DNA of 64,000 nucleotides from Siphonodentalium dalli (taxonomy: Eukaryota; Mollusca; Scaphopoda; Gadilida; Siphonodentaliidae), in NCBI GenBank assembly GCA_032622095.1, contig CP136063.1:183065956-183129955 (forward strand). The letters run 5' to 3'. Positions 44,470 through 56,777 of the stretch are shown here, piece by piece. The first letter of the stretch is position 1. Each line of letters starts with the position of its first letter. A program made the translations under genes and the position numbers. The notes under the pieces were generated by a model that had not been told where the DNA came from, made no database searches, and was given only the letters and a program-made list of their open reading frames with translations.

Positions 44470-45226
44470 TTAACTCTTTCGCTGCCAATCTCGCATAATT
44501 GCGAGTTATGCAGTCGCTGCAATATCGCATTTATGCGAATTCGGGGGTGCATCTGTTATAAGGGATGTAATTCTAATTTGTTGCATTACAAAGGGGATTT
44601 GGTTATTTCCTGTAGAGTTCTGGTGTGTGCTGACAATTCAGAAGAAAGGTCAGTCAAGGTCATGCTACTCCTGAAGTTCTGAGTACATTCCAAGCCACAA
44701 TATACCATTGACGAATTCACTTTTGGTTGGATGTGATCAATATATGGTATATTGATTTACTTTTGTATAATAGAAATACTGTAGTATATTTTCATAAGGG
44801 TTCACGTTATTAAATTTGGAACTGAAAGGCGACACCATCTAATTCAGTTCTTTTAGTATCACAACGTGTTTCGGGTTGATGAGTATCACTCATTCCAAAT
44901 GGCCGAGGTGATCGAAAATGCGTCCATAAATGAGGAAAAAGGTAATAAACTAGGATATGACATAAAATATAAATTAAAGCATATCCAAGATGCTGCCAAG
45001 GTCACGTGACCCCTATGATGACCCTATGACCTTGAACAGGTTTCCACAGTGGCTAGTGATAGGTCATTGCCATATATACCCATATGTGAAGTTTCAACTA
45101 AATACATCAATAATTACTCGATAGTCATTGGATTACCCATATCTACGTATAATTCTTGTATTTACATCCATAATGCTTGACACTGGGGGGTATGTTCATA
45201 TGGCGGGGTGGCAGCAAAAGAGTTAA
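44470..45226. mobile_element. TTAA element of 757 bp, TIR TTAACTCTTTCGCTGCC
   Basis: The right end GGCAGCAAAAGAGTTAA is the inverse with one change. This is the longest of the small TTAA elements here. Its interior has TCGCATAATTGCGA repeats at the left and no convincing coding region, though its size would allow a piggyBac fragment. Confidence 0.75.
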
Positions 45227-45287
45227 TCTATAAATGGGTCCCTCTCAAATATATTGTTAACTTTTTGTGTGCTAACACAAAATATAC

Positions 45288-45832
45288 TTAACCCTTTCAT
45301 GGCGGGAGCTGCGTTGGTGCAACATTAAATATCCTGTGCCAGTGCATTCCCTTATATATTCAAGTCTCCCATAAGGAGCCTCGCATATATAAGAGAATGC
45401 ACTGGCTTACAAGGTCAAGGTAAATATTGTTAGGTCAATGTGTACTTTTATATAAGCGAGGCCCCCTATGGGAGACTTCCATATATAAGAGAATGCATTG
45501 ACACATGGTTTTCGCAAAATTTATTTATGAAGCTCCAGTGATGGAAGTGTTAAAGCCACTATCTAAATGGTTACTCTTAACCCTTTCATGACGGGAGCTG
45601 CGTTGGTGCAGCACTAACGATCCTGTGCCCAATGCATTCTCTTGTATATACAAGTCTCACATAGGGAGCCTCGCATATATAAGAGAATGCACTGGCTTCC
45701 AAGGTAAATATTGTTAGACCAATGTATTCAGTTATATCTGCGCCGATCCCTATGGGAGACTCGCATTTAAAAGAGAATGTATTGGCACAGGATTTGTAAA
45801 ATTTCTGGAAGATCCAGTCATGGAAGGGTTAT
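45288..45832. mobile_element. Two adjacent TTAA MITEs of the CATGA subtype
   Basis: 45288-45553 and 45577-45832 each start TTAACCCTTTCATG(A/G)CGGGAGCTGCGTTGGTGC and end (A)GT(C/G)ATGGAAG(T/G)GTTA. Each carries two hairpins of the family with AAGGTCAAGGTAAATATTGTTAG or its shortened form between them. The left one is the better preserved. Confidence 0.85.
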
Positions 45833-45986
45833 AGCACTGGGTTACTCTTATAGATATAAATGTTAAATTTATGTATGCTAACAAGTTATCTTTAAAGGAG
45901 TGCTCAGAGTTCATTGCGTTGGATCTGTTGTGTGTTGGTGCATTGAAATTGGAATATATGCAACAGCTCTAAGACGTTTAGATGGC

Positions 45987-46203
45987 TACAGTAATGCCCT
46001 AAGTAATCGACTCCTTAACCACAGCAGAATTATGGGTAACTTTTCAGGATTTAGTCGGAAATATGGCTTGTTGCCATTCATCTGAAAGCTCTCACTGAGA
46101 GCTTTCCGATGAATGGCAACAAGCCATATTTCCGACTAAATCCTGAAAAATTAACCATAATTCTGCTGTTGTTTAGGAGTCGATTATTTAGAACATTACT
46201 GTA
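45987..46203. mobile_element. Family M palindromic MITE
   Basis: A complete TA-flanked copy with CTGAGAGCTTTCC centre and only a few mismatches between arms. Confidence 0.9.
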
Positions 46204-46769
46204 TTCTATTTCCAATACAAGTACCAATGCATACCTTATGCAAAATCGAAGATCGTGTGTCATGACATCATGTCGTAGTTCTTGTTTTCAGTTTATCAAA
46301 GATGGCGGCTCAGTCTGCAAAGGGAAGGATATTTTACTTGTACTTACTTAAATAAAGATAATAGTTGTCGGGATTTGACAGATTTGGCATTCCGTAGAAT
46401 TAATTTATAACCGATAGATTGATTTGCAATATTGAATTTGTTCCAATATTGAAAACTTATTATTTACAATTGGAAGCTCTACTTTATAACAACGGATGTG
46501 GGTAAACATTTAAACGGATCAAACGCAATGCAACGCAGTGTCTGAATGCTACTTTAGTTGTTAAAGCTATAAATGGGTTCCTTACATTCTTGCTTTATAT
46601 GTATATTTTATCAATATGATGTTACTAAAATGGCAGTTTTGTTAATTTGTTATCAGTGACATTAAGTCAATATGTGAATAGCATGTTTCTTATGCATACA
46701 TTGTGAACTATAACTATAACTATAACTGAACTATAACGAAAATTGATACAGTTTTCTAATCAAGTTTAA

Positions 46770-47230
46770 CTTAAAGTCACATGGTGGTTTATCCTCCAAA
46801 ATACACCTGATAATATTTGCTTTTTAATTTTTCCCGGTATCGAAATAGGTCGATAAATACCTGAACTACCTTTTTGCGAGCATTATATGTCCCAGAAAGA
46901 CAGATTGAAGTCATAAAAAATACAACTTCGAACACAAAATTCATACCCCGAGGAAAAACTGCTAATTGTATTCATTGTAATTCTGGAATCGGAAACGTAA
47001 TAGCTTTACTTGATACTATTTAAAAACTTAATGCACTGCTTTCTCTTCATTTTAATCGTCAAAATTATATAAGTACCCTAAACGTTTCAGGGCAATGACA
47101 GTTCTTGATTTTTCTCCCATGATCCACAGTTGCAATTTTTATGCGACCGCTGATTAAATAGATCCAAATGAAATTATCTCAAATTTTCGAAAAAATATAA
47201 GAAACAAAACACGTATTTTAAATGCTATAT
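46770..47230. repeat. Dispersed repeat with TATCGAAATAGGTCGATAAATACCTGAA
   Basis: The same order of words (TCCAAAATACACC, TTCCCGGTATCGAAATAGG.CGATAAATACCTGAA, GTCCCAGAAAGA, TACAACTTCGAACACA) recurs at 48075-48345 and 63560-63760. This is an old, diverged interspersed repeat of unknown class. No ends were identified. The remainder to 47855 has no recognised feature. Confidence 0.65.
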
Positions 47231-47855
47231 CAACAAATTTGTTCAGAAATATTCTGCGTATGTAATGTTTTGATTTACCTCTTACCAAATTATATATACA
47301 TAATTTTGGCTTTGAATAAACCACGTCCGTTTTTAATTGTTTTACTTGAGGAAGTTTATCAGATCTTCACATGAGTGAGCCTATTTTGCTTTGCGTTTTT
47401 TTCATGTAATTTCTCCTGGGTAATCAAATAAATATCATATAGATATCAGCCCTTGAAAGTTGCAAAAATCATGCAATTTCCAACTGGGATCACCCCCCCA
47501 CTGTGTAATTGAACATTAAGGAACAAGTATTAACAAAGAAATATAATTATTCCCTGCATTGTTTATTGAGCGTTATAATGTTCCGTCAGGACAGAACATC
47601 AACAAAAAGTTCTCAGGTGTTGAATGGGTGGAATTCGAACATAATATTTTATGCCCGATGTATAGGTGGCTGTCATACCCAATACATCAAGTTAGTAAGC
47701 TCTTTACCGTACAACATCATATACTACACACTAATATATTGATATTTCATTATGTCAGCACTTGCATGCTTTTGATTTAGAATTATTGTCATAACTGGTG
47801 AGAGGAATGAGGACCGTCGAAAGCCATCCAGACAGCCAAACAGAAACCGGTTTTG

Positions 47856-48070
47856 TTAACCCTTTCAGTGCCAAGTCCGATTTTTGTATCAACCCATATT
47901 TCCTTGATAATTTTTCAAATTTATTGATTATAATAATGTGATACATTGATGGAAAGAGCTTTTAGAGCTCTTTCCATCAATGTATCACATTATTATAATC
48001 AATAAATTTGAAAAATGATCAAGGAAATATGGGTTGATACAAAAATCGGACTTGGAACTGAAAGGGTTAA
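47856..48070. mobile_element. TTAA palindrome of 215 bp (CAGTGCC subtype), copy 2
   Basis: Same length as the copy at 42908. Its centre (GAGCTTTTAGAGCTC) is the exact inverse of the other, so the two were inserted in opposite orientation. The arms differ by only a few bases, hence recent activity. Confidence 0.92.
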
Positions 48071-48074
48071 GCCA

Positions 48075-48345
48075 CATGGAGATTTGTGCTCCAAAACAAA
48101 CCAAATAGTTTTTCGCTTTTGAATCTTCCCCGGCATCGAAATAGGTTGATAAATACCTGAATACCTCTCTACAAATATATGATCCAGAAAGACGCAATAA
48201 AGTCATATAAATTACAACATCGAACACAATGTTCCGGCCTGAACACATTTGTTAGGCCATTTTTGTTCATTGAAGTTCAGGAATCGGAAATGGAATAATG
48301 TGCGACTGTCAGTATTTATCTTAACTGGAAACATCACACACTGCA
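48075..48345. repeat. Second copy of the CGAAATAGGTTGATAAATACC dispersed repeat
   Basis: See 46770-47230 for the shared words. Here it begins right after a TTAA palindrome. From 48350 to 49010 no feature is recognised. Confidence 0.6.
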
Positions 48346-49019
48346 TTCTCTTTATTTTAATCATCAAATTTCAGGGGTTGATATTAATTTTTTTTTTTTT
48401 ATAGCATTTTGCAGCACTGGGTAGATTTTGTATAGAATTCCCTTCCAATACATATTTTTTTATTGTAAATAGGTTTGCAGAAATTGGAAATTGCGATACG
48501 AATCCATATAAATCGAGCCCTGAATTTATATAGTAACATAAAAGCTCAAGATTTTCCTTCCAGTACAAGTCAGTGACTGTTTGTTCCAGAAAACTGAATT
48601 TTATTGTAAGACCCTGTGAATCGGGGTTTACTGTCGAATCAAATCTCAATTATATATTCTATACATGAGCAAACCTGGGTATCAAAATACCGGTTTCAGC
48701 GAATCTGGGTAACATAATAACAGTTTTGTGAACCTGGGAAATTTAGTGCCCAAATCCATGGGATAAAGACCAATTCAGCAGTATTACTACATGTATGTAT
48801 TACTTTGTGTATTGCAGCAAAACAGGGCATTAGATAGGTGATATAGCGTGTTACAACATATAGTATTAGAGCCACTGATGAACTGCTGGATGTTTCAATC
48901 GCAAAAAAATCTTCTCAACTTCAAATTATAAAAGTTGGTGCAGTTTGTTTCGAAAATCATGAACATTGGTGATCTTTTGTCCTTGTATATTCCATATATT
49001 GATAAATTGGAAGTGCTCA

Positions 49020-49240
49020 TTTGGGTCGATGTTGTACATTATTGTTGAAAAATTACAGTGTCAATGCATGCTTGCATATTGGCTGTGTTCAGAGTTCCTT
49101 TTAGTTTTGTGTCATCTGTGAACATTTTACAACCTCCGTGCACAGTTTGCTGAAGATCGTTAATGAAGATAACTTGGATGTCGTTTGGGTTCTATATGAT
49201 CCTAGATTCATCACCAAAACAACATTGCTCATTGCAGAAA
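49020..49240 (-). pseudogene. LINE reverse transcriptase relic with F-x-D-D block
   Basis: On the minus strand: V-I-F-I-N-D-L-Q-Q-T-V-H-G-G-C-K-M-F-T-D-D-T-K-L-K-G, then A-N-M-Q-A-C-I-D. This is the active-site region of a non-LTR reverse transcriptase (F-I-N-D-L-P ... F-A-D-D-T-K-L). Stops stand before and after it, so only this fragment is left. It is in the 13.5-kb intron, antisense to MEK. From 49240 to 50100 no further feature was recognised. Confidence 0.75.
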
Positions 49241-50103
49241 ATAATATGCTCTGTTGATTGATCATATTCTATGAATTTCTATTTGAACCGAATATAGTAC
49301 CAAATACACATTAATATCTGCTAATCGTATATCAAATTAATTATAATCAAAGACCATTAAAGCAAGAAAATATGTAAGTAAGCACAACTTTGAAGCGGAA
49401 AAGTTCGTTTATATCATGCAGTCTTAGTTCAAACATATCTATTAAGCTTAACTCAGCTTAAGGGGTCGGAGCACAAGTTGCAGAGCTTACAGTTGCTCCT
49501 CTCCCAAATAAAGTCAAATATTATGCAGTCAACTGTGGAATGTAAGTTTACAATTTGAAATAATGACGGCTTGGAACGGGCTATTTATAATACGTACATC
49601 TATTAAATACATATAACTACATTCTCCTTGCCAAACAATGCTTGATTGCTATCTCACTATATAAGCATACAGATATGCACAGAATATTGTGCCAATGTGG
49701 AGTCATAAATTTGTCTGCGGGAAGGGAAATTGTGCACTCATAAAACTCATTCTATGCCACAGAAAACTCATTCTATACCACAGAAACGACTTTATTTTCA
49801 GATGAAGTAGTTAGCAAATTAGGGAATGGAACATGGCTGTCATTTTGTATGTATTGCCAAGCAAATGTGGAAGTAGATTCTGTTAACAAACCGTGCATAA
49901 AGTCTATAGACTACAACCTTTTAATAAAATTGTTATGTTATATTATTCCAACATTATGCAAAGTTATTTTATTGGACCATTTTCATTTTCCATTTTAATT
50001 ATTTTTTCTGAAATAAGGGAATTCACAGAATAACAGAACATGCCAAGATAAGCTGGACTTAACACAGTAACACAGTTGCAATCAGTAGTCAATTTTATGT
50101 TAG

Positions 50104-50423
50104 TTAGGTACTGTTTACACATCCTACGCTGTGCCCCAGGTCTTATCGGCAGTTTGATTTGATTGGCACACAACAGGCAAGACGATATAACAACAGTTTA
50201 GCATAGTAACACTCTGTTCTGCTACCATGTTTTATATCACATCACTCGCTGTGTGAGTAAATTTAAGCTCAAGTGGGAACCCACGAGAAATCATGTGTCA
50301 AAACTATCGGATTAAGACCAATTGTGGGCTTGAATCTTCTCGCTCGCCGTGTGACAGAATGCTAATATTTTCCAAATATGGTCTTTACCCGGGCATAGCG
50401 TAGTTTGTGTAAACAGTACCTTA
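50104..50423. mobile_element. PIF/Harbinger-like MITE, 3-bp TTA duplication
   Basis: GGTACTGTTTACACA..CTACGCTGTGCCC and the inverse GGGCATAGCGTAG..TGTGTAAACAGTACC bound 314 bp, each flanked by TTA. GG...CC ends with a TTA duplication are the habit of PIF/Harbinger. A related word pair (TTTACACAAACTACGC) is not seen elsewhere in the window. From 50430 to 51330 nothing further is recognised. Confidence 0.75.
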
Positions 50424-51450
50424 GACTTATGGAAAGAGTGAATGTTCAAATTCTACTAAGTTCTTTTATGTTTTTTTTTCCCGCTGATATGTGTTTTGAT
50501 TCTGTGAAAGATTCCTTGCTGCAATGCTACCAAGTATATTAGTATTGACAAACACTTTATCCAATTATGTCAATATTTCAGATTTAAGGAAAATTCAGGA
50601 CCTGCTCATTTTACTGAAACAGTATGCTGTCTAATCTCATGATTTCATCATTTATTTTGGTTCAAATAGACATGAAACAGCGAAAAAATTACATTTTCAA
50701 AGAATAATGTTCTTTAATTTGCAGTGCGCATGGCAAATCAACAGAGACAAACAGAGACTTCCAGAATTCTGTTTGTTGATACTAATGACACGGTCACTGA
50801 CATTGTCCCTAAACAAAATCTAAATGACCTACTCAATTAATTTGTGTAGGACTGAAGTGTGTTTTTCTCTGATCAAAGTAAATTTAGCTGTATAATGTAA
50901 GGATGATATGTTGAGATATCAATATTTTGGATTTTCAATAAAGTTTTGAGTTTATTATATGTCATGAGTATTATTATTTTTTAAAGAAAATAAACTTTCT
51001 AAAGAAACTAAACTTGTAAATTTTATAATAAAGATACTTTCCAGAAAAGATGAGGCTTCAACATAATGACATCCCCAATTTTTTGGACCAATCTACTGAA
51101 GTTTATATTTTGAGGTTTAATAACTGGACTTTTTAATGTCAGTATACATGTAGGTGCTATCATCATAACAGCAATCCATGATACTAAATCATAATCAGAA
51201 TTTTTTAGGTCTTTTTGTCCTAAATCTTTCAACCAACATTTCCAACCAATGTCAATGAATAGGAATCCTTCTGAAGTTATATTACCTTTTCATCAGTCTG
51301 TTGTATGCTCATATATCTTGAATATCGCTTCAGATGAAGAATAGACCATTCCAATGTATTATATTGCAACTGAATGGGAGAGTCTATTTAGTAACGAAAG
51401 GGTTAAATGAATGAGTTCTTTTTTAAGAGTTTACCTACTGCACACCAGGT

Positions 51451-51563
51451 TACAGTAATGCCCTAAGTAATCGACTCCTTAACCACAGCAGAATTATGGG
51501 TAACTTTTCAGGATTTAGTCGGAATTATGGCTTGTTGCCATTCTTCGGAAAGCTCTCACTGTA
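51451..51563. mobile_element. Family M half copy
   Basis: Only one arm, from TACAGTAATGCCC to the loop GAAAGCTCTCACTGTA. The second arm is deleted up to the last five bases, so the copy can no longer fold but could pair with other copies. Confidence 0.85.
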
Positions 51564-52030
51564 TCTTGATTTTGTTATCTAAGATAATATCCTTTTTATT
51601 GTAAATTGAATGTTCATAGTAACTGTTTATAAATCAGGAATTTGTAGAGAACTTGACTCTTTCCATATCAAATATAGAATGTCAGCTCAGAGAAATTTGT
51701 TTCTACAGAATGAAAACTGTTTTCCACATTTGAAGTGTTTGGAAATTAGGTACATTGTACTTGTCACCTGTGTGCTGTGTGTTCATACTGAATATGGACC
51801 TATTTCAGTGCAACAACAGTCGGACAATATTCATAACGAGAACTCTGAAATTGGTCCATCAGAATCATTGTATCTCCCCAGGTTGAATCAAAATATGATG
51901 TTCAATGATTGTAGATGATAATACATTAATAGCCTTTCAGATTTAGGGTTTTCGTCATATTCCCGTTATATTTTTCCATTGGAAAATTGGCGATAGCATC
52001 AAGGTCCCAGCACACGAGTTCATTCAGAAG

Positions 52031-52166
52031 TTAAGACGGGATTCTGTGCCAGTGCTCGTCTTTTATATGCGAGTCTCCCATAGGGAGCCTCACATGTATT
52101 CTCTAATATATTCATGGCACAGGAAATTCTAAAAATTTCAGGAAGCTCCAGTCATGAAGTGTTAAA
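52031..52166. mobile_element. TTAA-type MITE, CATGA subtype, one-hairpin remnant
   Basis: GTTAAGACGGGATTCTGTGCCAGTGC, then a hairpin with TATATGCGAGTCTCCCATAGGGAGCC, then CAGGAAGCTCCAGTCATGAAGTGTTAA. It lacks the second hairpin and the CCCTTT of the left end. Confidence 0.6.
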
Positions 52167-52673
52167 ACTTGTATTTATAAATAAATTCAACAGAACTTTA
52201 GCAGCTTGCTGTGGTTGTAAATAAAATGAAAATATTAAGTTGTCTGTGAGATTACAAGTTCTCTGAGCTGTACTGCTGTTACGTTGCTTCCCTTAGCTAA
52301 TGGTTTTATAGTTTAGCTTATTTATGGTATGGACTGTACACATGCACAAGTATAGGCACCACACACTCACTTAACACCATTTTATAAGCATTCACCACTA
52401 ATTTATCACACTTTATTATCAATCATTCTTATGTCATTATTTAGCTTGTTTATGTTTGTAATTATCACATCCTGTATTCAGATGTAACAATGTTTTTTTA
52501 TATTCTAGGGTAGAGCCTTATTATGAGCTTTCACGTAAAGATTTCGGGGGGGTTGGGGGGGGATGGCATTTTTTCCCACATTCTGACTTCACTGAAATTT
52601 TGAATTACCAATTAGATGTAACCCAGGGTATTCAATGCTTTCTCTCACATCAACATAATTTAGACAATAGACT

Positions 52674-53290
52674 TACAGTAATGCCCTAAATAATCGACTC
52701 CTTAACCACAGCAGAAATATGGGTAATTTTTCAGGATTTAGTCGGAAATATGGCTTGTTGCCATTCATCGGAAAGCTCTCAGTGATGAATGGCAACAAGC
52801 CATATTTCCGACTAAATCCTGAAAAATTACCCATAATTCTGCTGTGGTTAACCCTTTACCCAACAACCGGCAAAAAACCGGCCAAATAAAGCTTCAACAG
52901 CCTAAAATATCTTCGGTCTGTCTCAATAGAACCATACAAATATGGATATCATTGGAACCGGCTCCTTGACCACATTGTGATAGTTACAGTTATGCCCTGT
53001 GCCAATGCATTCTCTTATATATGCGAGTCGACCATAGGTCGCCTCGCATATATAAGAGAATGCATTGGCCTAAAACACATATATAAGAGAATGCATTGGC
53101 CTAAAACACTTTTTACCATTTTTCTTACATTCTTTAACAATTTTATAATTTTTAATGTGTTAAGCCAATGCATTCACTTATATATACGAGGCGACCTATG
53201 GTCGACTCACATATATAAGAGAATGCATTGGCACAGGGCCGTTCTGTTGGGTAAAGGGTTAAGGAGTCGATTATTTAGGGTATTACTGTA
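52674..53290. mobile_element. Family M MITE carrying a nested TTAA element
   Basis: Left part 52674-52851 ends ...GCTGTGGTTAA and right part 53259-53290 continues TTAAGGAGTCGATTATTTAGGG. In the other family M copies the word is GTGGTTAAGGAGTCG, one TTAA. The insertion thus duplicated TTAA precisely. Confidence 0.93.
52848..53262. mobile_element. TTAA/piggyBac-like MITE (ACCC subtype), nested
   Basis: TTAACCCTTTACCCAACA to CTGTTGGGTAAAGGGTTAA, 415 bp with both TTAA. It carries the two AATGCATTCTCTTATATATGCGAG hairpins and an extra partial hairpin repeat after the first. It shows that this family targets TTAA and is younger than the family M copy it entered. Confidence 0.93.
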
Positions 53291-53336
53291 TGTTACCTCT
53301 GGTAAGACTGGATTGACTGGTTGAATTTGAGAATGA

Positions 53337-53728
53337 TTAAGCCTCAAAATATGGTGCTGGACATTTGCAGAATGAGGTCCCCAGAGAGTGAATTTAGTGA
53401 CACTACCCTGCATATTGGGATAGCATCACCAAATTCACCCTCTGGGATCCTCATTATGCATGGCCTCATCTGCTATGGGAAACCTAGACACAGGTTAAGT
53501 TCCCAGATGGTGATGTGCACCCAATTTGGCACCTGGATTATGCATTTTGTCGTCATCCAATTTGGGGATATAGAGAAACTAAGCTAAAAAAGAAACAGAA
53601 ACTAAACTTGTAAATTAGACAATAAAGATATTTTCCAGAAAAGAAGAGGCCTCAGCAGAATGAGGTCCCCAGAGGGTGAATTTAGTGATGCTAGCCCACT
53701 ATGTCTCTAGCACCATATTTTGAGGTCT
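53337..53728. mobile_element. Family H variant MITE, ends AGCCTCAAAATATGGTGC
   Basis: Interior blocks are those of family H, but the ends are AGCCTCAAAATATGGTGC / GCACCATATTTTGAGG. GAGAATGA and GAGGATGA flank it, a possible 8-bp duplication with one change. This is a subfamily with different terminal 20 bp. Confidence 0.65.
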
Positions 53729-54226
53729 GAGGATGATATGTTATAGGGACTAAATGTCTCCCAAGTGGGTTCATGCGAAATATAAAAAAAGTCTAATATA
53801 CGGCTATCATCAACATGTACATGAAAATAATATTGAATTTGTTCCTATTTCCATATTAATAACACTCCAAAAATATGATATTTCACATTTCAAAAGCATT
53901 TTTATGTAATCAGTGGAATTGCCGAAAAAAGTCCAATAAATAAAAGGCGATGTTTGTTGACTAATTACTAACAGTTTTAATACATAACAGTGGTTTCAAC
54001 ACGTAAATTTGTTATTGGAGAACTATTAATATAATAACAAAGTTTGTTGATTATTTGAAGTTCTTATAGCTTTGATGTTTTACAGAATTTTATAATTTTT
54101 GCACATTTACCCTCTGCTAGTGCCTTGGGTCCTTTTAACATAAATGTTTCCCAGTTGAGTTGTTATTGCATGTTTCTGTCACCTGGATCAGAAATTATTT
54201 TCTTTATCAACTTCTTTACTGCTTTC

Positions 54227-54642
54227 CATGCCTGCAAATAGTGTGTCTGTCATTTGCAGGATGAGGCCCCCAGAGGTGGACTAGCATCACCAAATTCACC
54301 CTCTGGGAACCTAATTTTGCTTAGACCTCAACTGCTATGGGAGACCTAGGATCAGATTGAAGTTCCCCAGTTGAAGTTAGTGATGTTCACCTATTAGTCA
54401 CTTTGATTATGCATTTTATCTTCTGCAAATTAGGGGATATCGAAAGTTTCCAGAAGGGAAAAAGTAACTAAAAACAATTTTAACTTGAGACTATAGATAC
54501 TTCTGGAAAATGAGGTCTAAACAGAATAAGGTTCCCAGAGGGTGAGTTTGGTAATGCTAGCCAGCTGTGGGGGATAGGATCACTAAATTCACCCTCTGGA
54601 GACGTCATTGTGCTAATGACAGACACACTGTTTGCAGGCTTG
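54227..54642. mobile_element. Family H MITE, full length, perfect 8-bp duplication
   Basis: CATGCCTGCAAATAGTGTGTCTGTCA ... TGACAGACACACTGTTTGCAGGCTTG, 416 bp. CTGCTTTC lies on both sides (54219-54226, 54643-54650). It has the long form of the interior (TCTTCTGCAAATTAGGGGATAT), absent from the 254-bp copy. Confidence 0.92.
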
Positions 54643-54673
54643 CTGCTTTCCACACATTTTTTGTTACTACATG

Positions 54674-54781
54674 TACAGTAATGCTCTAAATAATCGACTC
54701 CTTAACCACAGGAGAATTATGGGTAACTTTTCTGGATTCAGTTGGAAATATGGCTTGTTGCCATTCATCGGAAAGCTCTCA
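54674..54781. mobile_element. Family M half copy
   Basis: One arm from TACAGTAATGCTC to GAAAGCTCTCAC, then unrelated sequence. It starts 32 bases after the family H copy. Confidence 0.85.
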
Positions 54782-55395
54782 CAAATACCTGTTAATGGGC
54801 TCCAGCTCCGCCGTCGCCCATTAACTAAATTTGCCACAGTATATTTGCCCTGTATACCTTTCCGAAATCACAAAACACCACACCGCTATCCCCTAAGTAA
54901 AACGTTCAGATGACCATAGGTCATTTGTTTAACTTATTATCTGAACATTTGACATACAAAAAATACATGTAGGACTCCATCTGTATTTGTATTATTTGTC
55001 ATCTGCTTATTTTTCCTGAAAATCCCTCAAGATGTATAATAGACCATTCAAAATTTCCAATGTATATTTTTATAACTGAGTGGGAGAATTGATTTGGTAT
55101 AGAAAGTGTTAAAAAGACACAGTGCTTTAAAGCTTCTTATTTAAAAAAAGTGGTCAATGTCAAACAATCCATCTGTTATTGCCCCCATAGTCTTGTTCGG
55201 CCAATTTTTTTAGCCGGTTTTCCAATGGTTTCACTGAAGATGTCTCCATTGTCACTAGCCATACATACGACTCTTCCACCACTATATTTTATATTTCATG
55301 TAAAACTTAATTTCTGGCCACGTTTTTGGAGATATGTGGAAATTCTTTGTACGAGGAGTCAACAACCTTGTCTTAGAATTAGGTACTTTTAGTGT

Positions 55396-55585
55396 TACAG
55401 TAATGCCCTAAATAATCGACGCCTAAACCACAGCAGTCGGAAATATGGCTTGTTGTCATTCATCGGAAAGCTCTCACTGAAAGCTTTCCGATGAATGGCA
55501 ACAAGCCATATTTCCAACTAAATCCTGAAAAGTTACCCATAATTCTGCTGTGGTTAAGGAGTCAATTATTTAGGGCATTACTGTA
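55396..55585. mobile_element. Family M MITE, internally deleted left arm
   Basis: TA-flanked ends are kept. The left arm lacks the AATTATGGGTAACTTTTCAGGATTT block (CCACAGCAGTCGGAAATATGG), while the right arm is complete. Confidence 0.88.
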
Positions 55586-55727
55586 TGGCCGATATTTGTC
55601 TGGGACCTGTGGGTGATCCCTGATTCATCAGATATTTCTCAAACAGTTTGTCCAAGTTTACAGATGTTCAGTATGTGTCCGTCTCACTTTCATATCTATT
55701 TGCTAATTAGATGAATGAGCATTTTAG

Positions 55728-56115
55728 CAAGCCTACAAATAGTGTGTCCGTCATTTGCAGAATGAGGTCCCCAAGGGTGAACTTACTTCAACTTAGTGAC
55801 ACTCTCCTGCTAAGTGGGCTAGCATCAACAAATTAACTTTCTGGGAATCTCATTCTGCTTAGGCCTCAACTGCTATGGGAGACTAGGATCAGATTGAAGT
55901 TACCCAGTTGAAGTTTTGTCACCTTGATTATGCTTTTTATCTTCTGCAAATTAGGGGATATAGAAACTGAACAGAAGAGGAAAATTAACAAAAAACAATG
56001 CTAATTTGAGACTATAGATACCTCTCAGAAGATGAGGCCTAAGCAGAATGAGGCCTCCAGAGGGTGAATTTGGTGATGCTAGCCCACATGACAGACACAC
56101 TCTTTGAGTATCTTG
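55728..56115. mobile_element. Family H MITE, diverged
   Basis: CAAGCCTACAAATAGTGTGTCCGTCATTTGCAGAATGAGG at the left; the right end is decayed (ACACACTCTTTGAGTATCTTG). The flanks ATTTTAG and CATTCAAG agree only partly. Confidence 0.75.
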
Positions 56116-56587
56116 CATTCAAGCATCTGTAGATGCATGCTATTTGTTATCCTTTTCTTTGCTATATACTTGAGTAGTTCCCTTGGGAAATGTTCAGATA
56201 ATACATCTGATTTCAACAAACAGCCTCAGGTTGTTTGTTGAACTTATTTTCTCAACATTGCCCACCAATAGAAAGGAATATTTCTGCACTTATATTATCT
56301 GTCATCTACTTGTAATTCCTGAACAATATAGTGAACATCCCTCCAGATGACTAAAAACTCTTCCAATGTACATGTATACTCCTCTAGTCTAACTATTGGG
56401 AGAATCGATCTAGTAAATAAAGGAAGGGTTAATTTCTCTTCAGCACTAGTTGATTCCATGCATATCTTGGCTTGTTGTTATTTCTTTCATCTATACTCAT
56501 TATATCCAGCAAATAACCACAGCAGTGTGCACAGATATTACTAACCTAAGCTGCATATGGAATGATGCTAATAATAGTCCTCTCTGC

Positions 56588-56777
56588 TACAGTAATGCCC
56601 TAAATAATCGACTCCTTAACCACAGCACTTTTCAGGATTTAGTCAGAAATAGGGCTTGTTGCCATTCAGTGAGAGCTTTCCGATGAATGGCAACAAGCCA
56701 TATTTCCGACTAAATCCTGAAAAGTTACCCATAATTCTGCTGTGGTTAAGGAGTCGATTACTTAGGGCATTACTGTA
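56588..56777. mobile_element. Family M MITE, internally deleted
   Basis: TA-flanked. The left arm lacks AGAATTATGGGTAA and part of the loop, the right arm is complete. Confidence 0.88.

Noticed and set aside
46713-46740. CTATAA repeats near 46715
   Set aside because: Only four short units of simple sequence; too small to matter.
52977-53324. 115-codon ORF repeating 'CANAFSYICES' and 'RECIGL'
   Set aside because: It is a translation of the AATGCATTCTCTTATATATGCGAG hairpins and recurs at 21721 and 57286; not a protein.
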